Source: Knufia peltigerae
Lineage: Eukaryota > Ascomycota > Eurotiomycetes > Chaetothyriales > Trichomeriaceae
Direction: 5' to 3'
DNA: 64,000 nt
Assembly: GCA_030247855.1 (NCBI GenBank)
Contig: JAPDRN010000076.1
Span: 62,001 to 126,000 of the forward strand
The notes under the pieces were generated by a model, which made no database searches, was not told the origin of the DNA, and saw only the letters and a program-made list of their open reading frames with translations. Position numbers and translations under genes: made by a program. This document shows, piece by piece, positions 33,997 to 42,674 of this stretch. Every line of letters begins with the position of its first letter. Position 1 is the stretch's first letter.

Positions 33997-34709
33997 ATGT
34001 CATCTTTCACGTTTCTCCTGCAGTGCATTCGCAGCTCCATTGATAGGGCATTCGCTGCGGCCTTATTCACCGACATGAGAAAGGCAAGAAACTTGTTGAA
34101 GAGTACAAAGCCAAACTTTGTCGAAGCCCGAAAGTATCTCGCCATCATCGAAGGGTACATCGACGTCACGCCTTTGATGCAACAAGGAGTATATCGCAAA
34201 GGGGTTTGCAATTTCTCCCACCCCCCAAAGACTCATCAATCACCAGGTCCCATTCACAAATACCCAGGGAAGCATTGTTTGGATGGAAACCGTTTCAGCT
34301 TGCAGACCACTCAGCCTTCCCAGAATTGTTCGAAGAGAAAGAAGTTGCCAGTTCACAAACAGAATATTGAGAGGCGACCCAGCCACTGTGTTGCCCCTCC
34401 GACACAATCAAGTCTAAATCTTCCTTCCATAAACACCACTGCCCTTTCTTCAAGCGCCCAAAATCCAGTTCCTCAGATCTCCCAAACCCCTCCCACTGGG
34501 ATGCTAGAAAGAGCTACGACCGAGTCGGCCGGCGTAATTGGTCATTCATTGCCCTCGGAGATGGAATGACATTTGGAACAAACCAAGAAGCCTCCACGCC
34601 TTTCTTCATAGAATCGCCCTCCCTTGATGCCATGGATTCGGACCTCTTTTGGTTTGATGCTAATTGTAGTCCTGGCAGTTATATGGGCGAACTGGACAGC
34701 ATTGTTTGA
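33997..34709 (+). CDS. possible multi-exon gene or gene remnant inside the cluster
   Basis: Coding-looking segments lie in three frames. The first exon candidate is 33997-34188, helical and ending VTPLMQQG. A GTATAT donor at 34189 and AG at 34245-34246 would join it in frame to VPFTNTQGSIVWMETVSACR. A third segment in the next frame ends at 34709, reading RNWSFIALGDGMTFGTN and a Ser/Asp-rich acidic tail finishing GELDSIV, like a transactivation tail. The second junction lacks a convincing donor, and no zinc-cluster motif was found on this strand. On the opposite strand near 33760-33890 a coiled-coil-like piece (IESLEMRLGEMEKNL) resembles Zn2Cys6 linkers. A decayed regulator is one reading. 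Boundaries are uncertain. Confidence 0.25.
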
Positions 34710-34784
34710 CTCTTGGCAGGGAAGTGTCTTCCCTGGAGGATGAAGTGGTAGAAGTCTCGCCCGCGAGAGAGATTCTGGTGTGCA

Positions 34785-35992
34785 TCAATGTTGTATCTTA
34801 CTCAGGAAAGACTTCAGCCTTTGCTCATACTCCTGCTTAAATCTCTCTTCCAGTGACAAGAAGTTGATGACATTCCCAGCCAGCATCTGCGCTCTCTCAG
34901 TCCAGGAGAGAAATTCCTTCAGACGGTCATCCGAAGAAAGCATCTTTCCAGCTTCCGGTACTTCGCCCAGAGGAAAAGGGTAATCGCTACCCATGACGAT
35001 CCTGTCCCAACCTATTTTCTTTCCAAGGTAGTGTAACAAGTCAGGGTCATGCACGAGGCTGTCCACCCAAAGATTCTTGCCGACCGTCAAGTTCTCCGTT
35101 GGCGTTCGACCACCGGATTGGAAGGCGACCAAGTCTGGTCGACAATCGTACCCATGCTGTACTCTTCCCAATAGTGTTGGGAAAGCACCGCCAGCATGGG
35201 CGAAACATAGCTTCAGCCGAGGACTCCTCAATAGGAGGCCCGAGGAAGAAATGGCGTGCATTGAAAGAGCAGTTTCACAAGGCCTGGAAGATGTAGTAGA
35301 TCAGCACATCGACCACAGACATTCTACGTACGCGTTGTAAAACACATGAGTAACGCTTACATTCCGATCAACCACGAGGACCAATACTGTTGCCATCTCC
35401 ATGGCGTTTCCTCGGATAGAGAATAGCCCAAAGGGTGTACGAAAACTGGAAAGTCGAGTTCTTCGCAGACTTGCCAGAATGCTTCCAACTTTGGGTCGTT
35501 GAGGTTCATGTTGCCAACCGTCGTTCCAATTTCCACTCCCTTCAAGCCCAATTCGTACTTGGCCCTTGTGACTTCCTCAATCGACAGGTCCACATCTTGT
35601 AGAGGCACGGTTGCCAAACCGACGAACCTTGTCGGGTGCTCTTTGCAGACTTGTGCAATGTGTTCGTTGAGGGCTTTCGCCAGTTGTGAAACGGCAGCGG
35701 CTGGTCGGTCGTAGAAGAACAATATGGGAATAGTGCTCAACACTTGTACGTCGACGTTGTTCTCGTCCATTTCCTTCAACCTCACCGTATGGTCGAAACA
35801 ATTTGATTGCACTGTTCTGAAGAAGTTACCGTCCACGTATATGTCCACGGCATCCGATGTCTCGTCCCGTGCCCTCAGCTCGATCCACGGATCTGAAGGA
35901 GCGCCATCATTTGAGTTCGGCAAGGAGGGCAGTGTTTTTGGCATTATATGTGTATGCATATCGATCCGATAAAGGCGACTGCTGTTCCGCAT
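34785..35992 (-). CDS. 2-amino-3-carboxymuconate-6-semialdehyde decarboxylase
   Basis: Zinc-dependent amidohydrolase-superfamily decarboxylase that turns ACMS into 2-aminomuconate semialdehyde, diverting it from quinolinate/NAD. Structure: complement(join(34785..35283,35361..35992)), intron 77 nt (donor GTAAGC), 376 residues. The junction reads LIGMPCETALSMHAI, the same place as LVGMPAETT in human ACMSD. Metal and active-site blocks are IDMHTHIMPK (HxH), NCFDHTVRLKEMDENNVDVQVLS, FVHPLGY, CFAHAGGAFPTLLGRVQHGYDCRPDL and GSDYPFPLGE. An in-frame upstream ATG at 36088 would add 32 low-complexity residues; 35992 matches the family N-terminus better. It is divergent from HAAO across a short shared promoter. 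Confidence 0.95.
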
Positions 35993-36311
35993 TGATGCAC
36001 TCGACCCCGTGGACCTGGTAGACGGAGAGCCCGTACACCATGAGCAGTCAGAGCCTTGCTCGGCATCTGGCGGTGACTGTAGGATCATGGTGTACCGACC
36101 GATACGTGTATGTTGGAATGGGTCGGGGTTGGGTTCTTGTGGCCCTTATCAGCGCAGGGTGCCACAAATTCAGACCTCAGGACATCTGAGATACAAGCTC
36201 GCACCCAGCCTCTGCGAGTCCTACAAGAATTAAAGGATTGCTCACCAAAGGCTGGACGACCCCCTATCCCGACAACAATTTAGCGGGTCACGCAACGCGC
36301 TACCTAGTCGG

Positions 36312-36348
36312 CGGTCTCACATCCGCCATCTGCTCGGTGCGCGATCCG
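36312..36348. promoter_or_regulatory. two tandem CGG-N8-CCG elements in the shared ACMSD/HAAO promoter
   Basis: The 554-nt region 35993-36546 separates the divergent ACMSD and HAAO starts. It contains CGGTCTCACATCCG (36312-36325) and CGGTGCGCGATCCG (36335-36348), start points 23 bp apart, both fitting CGGT-N5-ATCCG. The first is part of a longer GGCGG-N8-CCGCC palindrome. These are candidate Zn2Cys6 regulator sites serving both genes. Binding is inferred. Confidence 0.4.
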
Positions 36349-36546
36349 CGCTCCGTCCCAACGTCAGGGGCAACCAAACACGAGGTATACGTATACGTTG
36401 TCACAGAAGTTTAAGTGCTAGTCGGTGAATCAAATAATTCACTCTATGCATAGAGAACTTGAGGCAGCATCCCTGAGATTAATCGAACTGTATCGAATTC
36501 GAATAATCTTTCCAAGCCCGCAAATTGCAATCACAGTGTCACTACT

Positions 36547-37220
36547 ATGGCGGCGGCAGCAGCATTACCCTCAATGCCCAGGGCCATTCCCCTCGACCTT
36601 GGGAAGTGGATAGCTGCGAACAACGATAAACTTCAGCCTCCAGTGAGCAACTACTGTTTATACTCTGGGGAAGACTTTACACTCATGATCGTGGGAGGGC
36701 CGAATTCTCGCAACGACTTCCACGGTACGTGGCCGTCGATTGATCGAGGGCACTGACCAAGAGACTCACATGAAGCAGTGAATGAGACGGAAGAATTGTT
36801 CTATCAGATCAAAGGGGACATGACCCTGCGCCTCGTGGATCATGGAGAGATCAGGGACATGACCATCAAAGAAGGCGAAATGTTTCTCGTGCCAGGTGAG
36901 ACTGAAGATGGACGTGATCGATTGTGAGAACGACTGGAGTTCTAAAGTGACTTGGCGAATTAGGCAACACGCCTCACAGTCCCATCCGATACGCGGACAC
37001 TTATGGGCTCGTGATGGAGAGGAGGCGGCCTGAGGGGAGTGTCGACCGTCTGCAATGGTACTGCTCAAAGGGTCACCATGACAAGCTTACCATGATTCGG
37101 GAAGACTCTTTCCACTGTACCGATCTGGGAAAGCAACTGGTGGCTCCGATAAATGCTTGGAAGTCAGATGAGAACAATCGGAGGTGCCCCGAGTGTGGCC
37201 AGGTCGAGGATCCTCAGTAG
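36547..37220 (+). CDS. 3-hydroxyanthranilate 3,4-dioxygenase
   Basis: Cupin-fold Fe(II) dioxygenase that opens the ring of 3-hydroxyanthranilate to give ACMS. Structure: join(36547..36724,36779..36895,36964..37220), introns of 54 and 68 nt, 183 residues. Family blocks are PPVSNYCLYSGEDFTLMIVGGPNSRNDFH, ELFYQIKGDM, GEMFLVPGNTPHSPIR and WYCSKGHH. Iron ligands are His59, Glu65 and His103. The C-terminal CPEC (173-176) is present, but the partner CxxC of the structural metal site reads C132-S-K-G135, so one Cys is missing. It lies beside ACMSD and far from any quinolinate gene in this window, which suggests a catabolic paralogue of BNA1; whether a second copy exists elsewhere is unknown. Confidence 0.95.
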
Positions 37221-37598
37221 GAGTGCGGCCCCCAGCGCTGGGATGTACTCTACGAAATTTGGAAATGAATCTCGATGCTAAACTTGTCAGCTTTCGCATG
37301 TATGGCCCGGTATCTCGTTCCTAGGCATTTCTGCAGTACAAAGTCTGGGGGGAATTCTCATGGGACAGTTCCTGCCCAATGCCTTCTGGGGTTCAATGAG
37401 TGTTCCTGTCCTCCAGGCCCGGTCCAAAGTGCAAGCAATTGCTCTCTGTCAACATTGGGTGGAAGACTTGGATGGTGCAGCTGACTGGCGTCTTTCCTGT
37501 CTTTTTCTCTCCCATATGGCATTCGATGCTCTTGTACTAATCCCTATGAAAATTACAAATTTGTGGCAGCATCAGTGTCTTTGCCTCCACTGTTCTTT
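37221..37598. other. short intergenic segment downstream of HAAO
   Basis: 3' region of HAAO. Plus-strand open frames at 37275-37653 have no recognisable motif. Confidence 0.5.
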
Positions 37599-38065
37599 CT
37601 ACCCGGAACCAAGCGTCTGTCCGTCGGAGCAATGGACGTCCCCTTTGGTGTAGTCGACATGGAAACCCGCGCCGATGATGTCCACCAGAATTGAGCAGAA
37701 AGTAGCAACAGGGCAAACGACTGACCATCAGGAGAACGACAGCCGGCGGAGGCAGCATCATCGTTTTGAATACCTGTAACAAGAAGTGGATTCTCGCAGG
37801 GAAGCAGTGTGCTCACGGGACCCACTGTCCAGCGGCGGGTCGGCTCTCGATGATCTTCATGTCTCTCTAGGTGAAGACGCTCAAGTTGACCGGCGGCTGG
37901 TAGTTGTGATTTCAGTTCTGGATCTCGTGTTAACACGTCCGTGTTGATGTCCGATACTAAATCTAGGAGGTCCAACGATAAAGGGGTATTTCCAATTTGT
38001 ACATATTTGACAAACCTTGAGAGAAGAGTGCCCGCGTCTCCGTTGAAGAGCGGGTAGTCCTCCAT
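37599..38065 (-). CDS. possible small two-exon gene, unknown function
   Basis: Candidate complement(join(37599..37720,37774..38065)), intron 53 nt (donor GTATTC, acceptor CAG), 137 residues. It starts at a Met giving MEDYPLFNGDAGTLLSRF and ends GDVHCSDGQTLGSG. The splice keeps frame and replaces a stop-prone stretch. The first exon has reasonable coding character (LSLDLLDLVSDINTDVLTRDPELKSQL). I recognise no family, and the frame continues upstream to 38200. It could be a real cluster gene, a remnant, or chance. Confidence 0.25.
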
Positions 38066-38574
38066 CTTCCGAGTTTGACCTACTTTTCCGGTGCTGGGAG
38101 GATGTGTGTATGTCCGAATTCTGCGGCAATAGCTGAAGATTTCCTTTGCTGCAGTACGTTGTGTGCGTGAGCAAGTACACATTGCCATCGTAAACGACAA
38201 AACCTAGTAGTAGAGGGCCAACTTCGGTCGTCCAATAACATTCTCCTTTTTTGTTTGTCATAGACTGCTTGACGTATACAAACGTTAAGGCGGATTCAGG
38301 CATTCAGAAGCGCGGACCGACTCTGGTAAACCGATAGACTGTTTCGGATCGTGGCCGGTATCCACAGCTCCTTTTCTTACTAGAGCCCAACAGCCTTACA
38401 GTACCGCCTCGAAAATCACAGCAGCACGATCCTCATTCACCTGCTCCGGGCTCGTCGGAAAGCTCACTGAGAAGTGTCATTTGCATTTAGGGGAACAATT
38501 TCGTCGCACACAGTCACCCACTCACCTTGCCGCTGGCAGCGCCTGGCTGTCAAGAAAAGAACAAGCATTCCAGA
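38066..38574. other. intergenic, promoter of the MDR reductase
   Basis: No supported gene. Contains CGG-N7-CCG (CGGATCGTGGCCG, 38345-38357), whose reverse complement shares CGATCCG with the site at 36335. Confidence 0.45.
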
Positions 38575-39552
38575 ATGAAGGCTGTAGTCTTGGCCGAGAT
38601 AGGCGCTTCTCACGTTCTGAAGGTCGAGGATGACCGCCTTGCGCCCGAACCCGCAGCCAACGAGGTCTGCGTGGAGATTGAATACGCTGGGATAAACTTT
38701 GTGGACGTGTATCAAAGGACCGGGCTCTACGCCCTCGAACTGCCGGCCGTGGCAGGCCGCGAAGGAGCCGGGGTCGTGCGCAAGGTGGGCGATACCGCCG
38801 CTCAAGAGACCGACGTCAAGGTGGGAGACAAAGTCGCGGTCTTCGCCCAAGGGGCATACGCGCAGTACGTGTGCGCGGAAGCCACCCACGTCTTGAAGCT
38901 GGGCCGGGACATCTCGACGAAGCTGGGAGCCGCGATGATGCTCCAGGGACTGACGGCGTGGACGCTCGTCCGTGACGCACACGAGGTGCAAAGGGGAGAA
39001 TGGGTCCTCGTCCGGGCGGCGGCCGGAGGTACGGGAGGGCTCGTTTCACAAATGGCAAAACACCTGGGTGCCCAAGTCATCGGAACGGCATCGACTCCCG
39101 GGAAGTGTTCGATCGCGAAAGCCAACGGGTGCGACTTTGTCATCAACCACGAGGAGACCAACGTCGAGGCCGAAGTTTTGAGGCTGACGGACCAACTCGG
39201 TTGCCATGCCGTCTTCTCGGGGGTGGGACGAGCCACGTTCGGCGCCGATCTCAACTGCACGCGACGGAAAGGGACCTTGGTGACGTACGGGAATTCGAGC
39301 GGACCCATCGAGGCATTCCGGCCACTGCAGCTCAGTGGGAAGAACCTGAAGCTCGTCCGGCCGACCTTGGCGAATTACATCAAAGACCGAGGGGAGTTTG
39401 ACCTCCGAAGTGCAGAACTGGTGAATCTGGTGTCGACGGGGGCGGTCAAGGTCAACATCGGCAAGGTGTACGGCATGGACGAGGTTGGAAAGGCTCAAGA
39501 TGAGCTCTCACAAGGTCTCACCACGGGAAAATTGCTGGTGAGGATATCGTGA
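38575..39552 (+). CDS. zinc-free MDR reductase, NADPH:quinone oxidoreductase-like
   Basis: Single exon, 325 residues from the ATG at 38575 (frame open upstream without a better Met). Medium-chain dehydrogenase/reductase of the quinone-oxidoreductase/zeta-crystallin branch. The N-terminal GroES-like domain has GINFVDVYQRTGLY and GREGAGVV; the Rossmann fold has VRAAAGGTGGLVSQMAKHLGAQVIGTAST. There are no catalytic-zinc Cys/His ligands. Family members reduce quinones or activated C=C bonds with NADPH. Inside this cluster it could reduce an unsaturated intermediate after deamination, for example 4-oxalocrotonate to 2-oxoadipate; that is a hypothesis. Convergent with the RidA gene 142 nt away. Confidence 0.88.
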   Translation: MKAVVLAEIGASHVLKVEDDRLAPEPAANEVCVEIEYAGINFVDVYQRTGLYALELPAVAGREGAGVVRKVGDTAAQETDVKVGDKVAVFAQGAYAQYVCAEATHVLKLGRDISTKLGAAMMLQGLTAWTLVRDAHEVQRGEWVLVRAAAGGTGGLVSQMAKHLGAQVIGTASTPGKCSIAKANGCDFVINHEETNVEAEVLRLTDQLGCHAVFSGVGRATFGADLNCTRRKGTLVTYGNSSGPIEAFRPLQLSGKNLKLVRPTLANYIKDRGEFDLRSAELVNLVSTGAVKVNIGKVYGMDEVGKAQDELSQGLTTGKLLVRIS

Positions 39553-39694
39553 GACAGTTCAACCGTAATCGATACGTGGATCGTACGTAGTGTACAGAGT
39601 AAAATCCTGTGGCTTCTGAGACTAGAAAGACTCTCTCTCTCTACGTGAGAACCCAAGTAGGCTCCTTCGATACTTTTCCTTTTTGGGCGATCAT

Positions 39695-40168
39695 TCAAGA
39701 AGACCGTACGTCGACGGGGACGATAGCTATGGACTTGATCTCGACGCACAACTTTTCGTTTGGGAGGGCCGCAACCTGGACACAGGTTCGCGCAGGGGCC
39801 GCTGTCCGTTCCGGGAAGAACGTGTTCCATACGTCGTTCATCCGTTTGTAATCCTTCATGTCGGTCAGGAATATGGTCGCCTCGATGACACTCTCGAGCC
39901 CACATTTGCCGTCGGTGGCGGTCTCGATGACACGCTTGATGTTGGTCAGAACTGCCGTCGTCTGTTCGGCCACGTCCAACACCGCTCTTCCGTCGCCGCC
40001 CACCGAATACCCTGCGTATGTTCCGTCCCCTCTTCGCGAAGAGGTGCCGGACACGTACAGGGTGGTCGATGTGGTGTCGTTCGGTGTGGCCCGGGCGTGG
40101 GGGTAGTTCGCCAGACCTTGAGCGGCCGACGGAGGGAGGAATACAGCCGTGCCGTTTGGGGATGACAT
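39695..40168 (-). CDS. RidA-family protein, probable 2-aminomuconate deaminase
   Basis: 157 residues, one exon; the ATG at 40168 is preferred to the upstream in-frame codon at 40198. RidA/YjgF/UK114 fold with the active-site Arg in PARTCVQVAAL and Glu in VEIKSIAIVP. The N-terminal part (GLANYPHARA...LYVSGTSSRRGDGTYAG) matches what I recall of the bacterial 2-aminomuconate deaminases AmnD/NbaF better than housekeeping RidA proteins, which start with short ...AIGPYSQA-type sequences. Role in this setting: hydrolysis of 2-aminomuconate to 4-oxalocrotonate and ammonia, directly after the dehydrogenase step. No mitochondrial presequence is seen. Confidence 0.85.
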   Translation of the reverse strand: MSSPNGTAVFLPPSAAQGLANYPHARATPNDTTSTTLYVSGTSSRRGDGTYAGYSVGGDGRAVLDVAEQTTAVLTNIKRVIETATDGKCGLESVIEATIFLTDMKDYKRMNDVWNTFFPERTAAPARTCVQVAALPNEKLCVEIKSIAIVPVDVRSS

Positions 40169-41010
40169 CCTCGGGGAAAAAAAAAGACTTTCTTTCACAA
40201 TGGTTCAGGCCAGAGTTTGGGACGACGGAAGGATCTTGGGAAACGTCTTTCTTCCCTGAATAAACACGTAAACTTCTCTCGTTGTTGTATCAAATGACCG
40301 CGATTGTGCGTGCCTATCGAGCGTGGCGATGGTACATTTATAGACGTTAATTAAATCCGGCATAGTTCGAATGCTACAAATCGGGACGTTGCGCGGACCG
40401 CAGCATTCCGAACTTGATGCCGGTTGTCGGCTACCGGTCTTACATCCCGAGCAAAGGTTGGCTATTATTACGCCTTGTCATGTTGGATGCTATGAAAAAT
40501 AGCACTCTTGGAGTTATTCCAAACAACCCCCGTACTTTCTAATGTGCGCAACTTCATCTTCGACAATACTGATGGCCGGCGAGGTGAGGTGTTATGAGCC
40601 GAACAGACGGCCCTGGGCGTCCGCACATTCACGTAGATTCCCTAGCTGGGGTATAGTGGTGTCTATGGTAATAGTAGTATCGAGAACCATAGAATCCGAC
40701 TAGAGGCTTGAGTTTGACAACGAAGGTCCTATCTACCATGGGAAAGGAGCGTGACTATATAGACTCTCACCGTCCAATGAGTGTAGTGCTCATTGTGATC
40801 AGTGCGGAGTATTTCCTGGTTGCTCTGCGCTGGTGACCTTCGGTCGTCCTGGTTTGTAGAGTAGAAGAGGCCCGCTGATCCTCTGGTCTAACAAGTAGAC
40901 CATACGACGATGGTCGGCTCTAAACGCCGTAGTCTACCTTTTGTCATGCAAATCCTGCCAGCTGTTGTGAACTCTGTTCAAATCTAATGTTCTATCTGAC
41001 GCTTTGCTCC
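40169..41010. other. intergenic, promoter of the RidA gene
   Basis: No supported gene. Contains CGGTCTTACATCCCG at 40435-40449. This is nearly the same as the first element of the HAAO/ACMSD promoter but with a 9-nt spacer. Confidence 0.45.
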
Positions 41011-42674
41011 TCACAAGTGATACTGCTGCGGACTCTTGACATCAATACCGAGCCTCTTCCAGAAGCCTTCTACACCCATGTCTTCTTGACCGCTGCCATG
41101 CCATCAGCTTCAAGGGGAACATGACACAAAGGGGAATCAGGGTATGACTCACTCGCTCTTAGGCATGATCGTTGGCTCCGTCTCTCCTTCTGCCTTGTTC
41201 GGATTCCGGAAAATGACATTCTCCTTCTGTACAAATTGTCAGTCCACGCGGCGCCATTTCCCCCCAGCGGACCCCAACCTACCATGCCTAAAGACAGGTG
41301 AATACCAGCAGGACCCGGCACATACTTCTCCTCTGCTTGTCGGCCTTCTATCAGGGATTGAACATTCTTGGCCACAACTGCTGCTTGGGCGACTCCCGGC
41401 CGGGCGGCTTTGTGCGCACCCGAATCCGCAATGTCGCCAACTGCGAAGAGGTTCGGATACTTGTCGTCGAGAAACTGCAAAGTCGATCTGACTCGAATGT
41501 ATCCATTCTCCGGATTGATCACGGCATTGGGGTTTTCCGGTTCCAGATCTCTGACCAGAGAATTGTTAGGGCTCTGGCCGGTCGCGAGAATGACGAATTC
41601 CGTCGTGACTTTCTGGCCATTGGTGAGCTCGACCTCGAATGGAGAGCCGTTCGTGGGGAATCCTTGAGGTGGGATTCTGACACGAGCACCCGTGATTAGA
41701 TTGACGTGCAATTCGTCGAACCGTTTCTTGACAAGGTCATGGAATTTATGGTGGTACTGTGGCATCAGATGCACCCGGGAGTGGACCAGTGTGACGTCCT
41801 TGTCAGGATAGTACTCTTTCAGGTCTGTGGCCATCTGTACACCAACAGCGCCGCCACCGACGAGAAGAATCGACTTTGCCTGCTTGATGGCTTCCTGGTG
41901 CTGCTTCAAATACTCGACCGAAGACTGTTTGTCATCCTTCCTCATTGCAGCAGGCTGTGAGAGCAGAGTCCCCGTGGCGACCGTCAGGTAGTCGAAGGGT
42001 ATCTGCCGGGACCCTTCCCATTCTCGGTCCAGATTGACATGACGAGGCTGGACCGACACGACTCTGGCGTGAACAACAGCGTGCGAGGCCGAGTTGGGCA
42101 CAGACGAGAACAGGTTAGTATATGGGACGAATGCTTTGTGCTCGTGGCTCGGTACGATGGCGAATCGAGGCTGATGGTGTATGTCAGCTTGCCCTCCTCG
42201 TTGGAGGGGTAGTAATGGTTAGTCGAGGTAGGGGTCCCACATACGAAAACGAATAGGTGATGAAAATGGCTGTGGGGCTCGATGAGGAGGACCTAGACCA
42301 TGTTAGGTTATGCTAGTATGTCGACATGAAGATGTCGACGAGAGAACACTTGCCCTATGCGACGAAGGGACTACTTTGGCGAGTTCCTGAGCTGTAGCCT
42401 GGCTTCTAAATCAGTGCTGGACTTGTGCCAAAACCAACCAGAGAATACTTGCCCTTCCCACATATGATCCTCCTACGACGATGACGTTTTTGACCATGTT
42501 TGCAATCATATGGGCTGATACGACTGGGGAAGATGTACTCTGGTGTTGTTCCTGGGCGTTGAAGAGGTGACGAAGTATGTGCTTCCTCGGTGTGAATAGG
42601 GATAGCCAGCCTTGAGCGAGTCTTGAAATAGAAGTAGAACGAGTTACCAAGTGGCCAATGTTTGCAGCTATCAC
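41011..42674 (-). CDS. AMID/FSP1-like FAD-dependent NAD(P)H oxidoreductase
   Basis: Flavoprotein of the apoptosis-inducing-factor family. Structure: complement(join(41011..41092,41153..41226,41283..42170,42245..42292,42354..42398,42453..42674)), five introns of 54-74 nt. The two first introns in transcription order both use GCAAGT (GC-AG) donors. The spliced N-terminus reads NVIVVGGSYVGRATAQEL (FAD site). Later blocks are SILLVGGGAVGVQMATDL (NAD site), VILATGQSPNN and NLFAVGDIAD. The 3' exons encode a conserved tail, GVEGFWKRLGIDVKSPQQYHL. With the ATG at 42674 the protein has 452 residues and a basic presequence-like N-terminus; the ATG at 42497 gives 393, the usual length. Substrate unknown; membership of the cluster rests on position. 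Confidence 0.88.
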
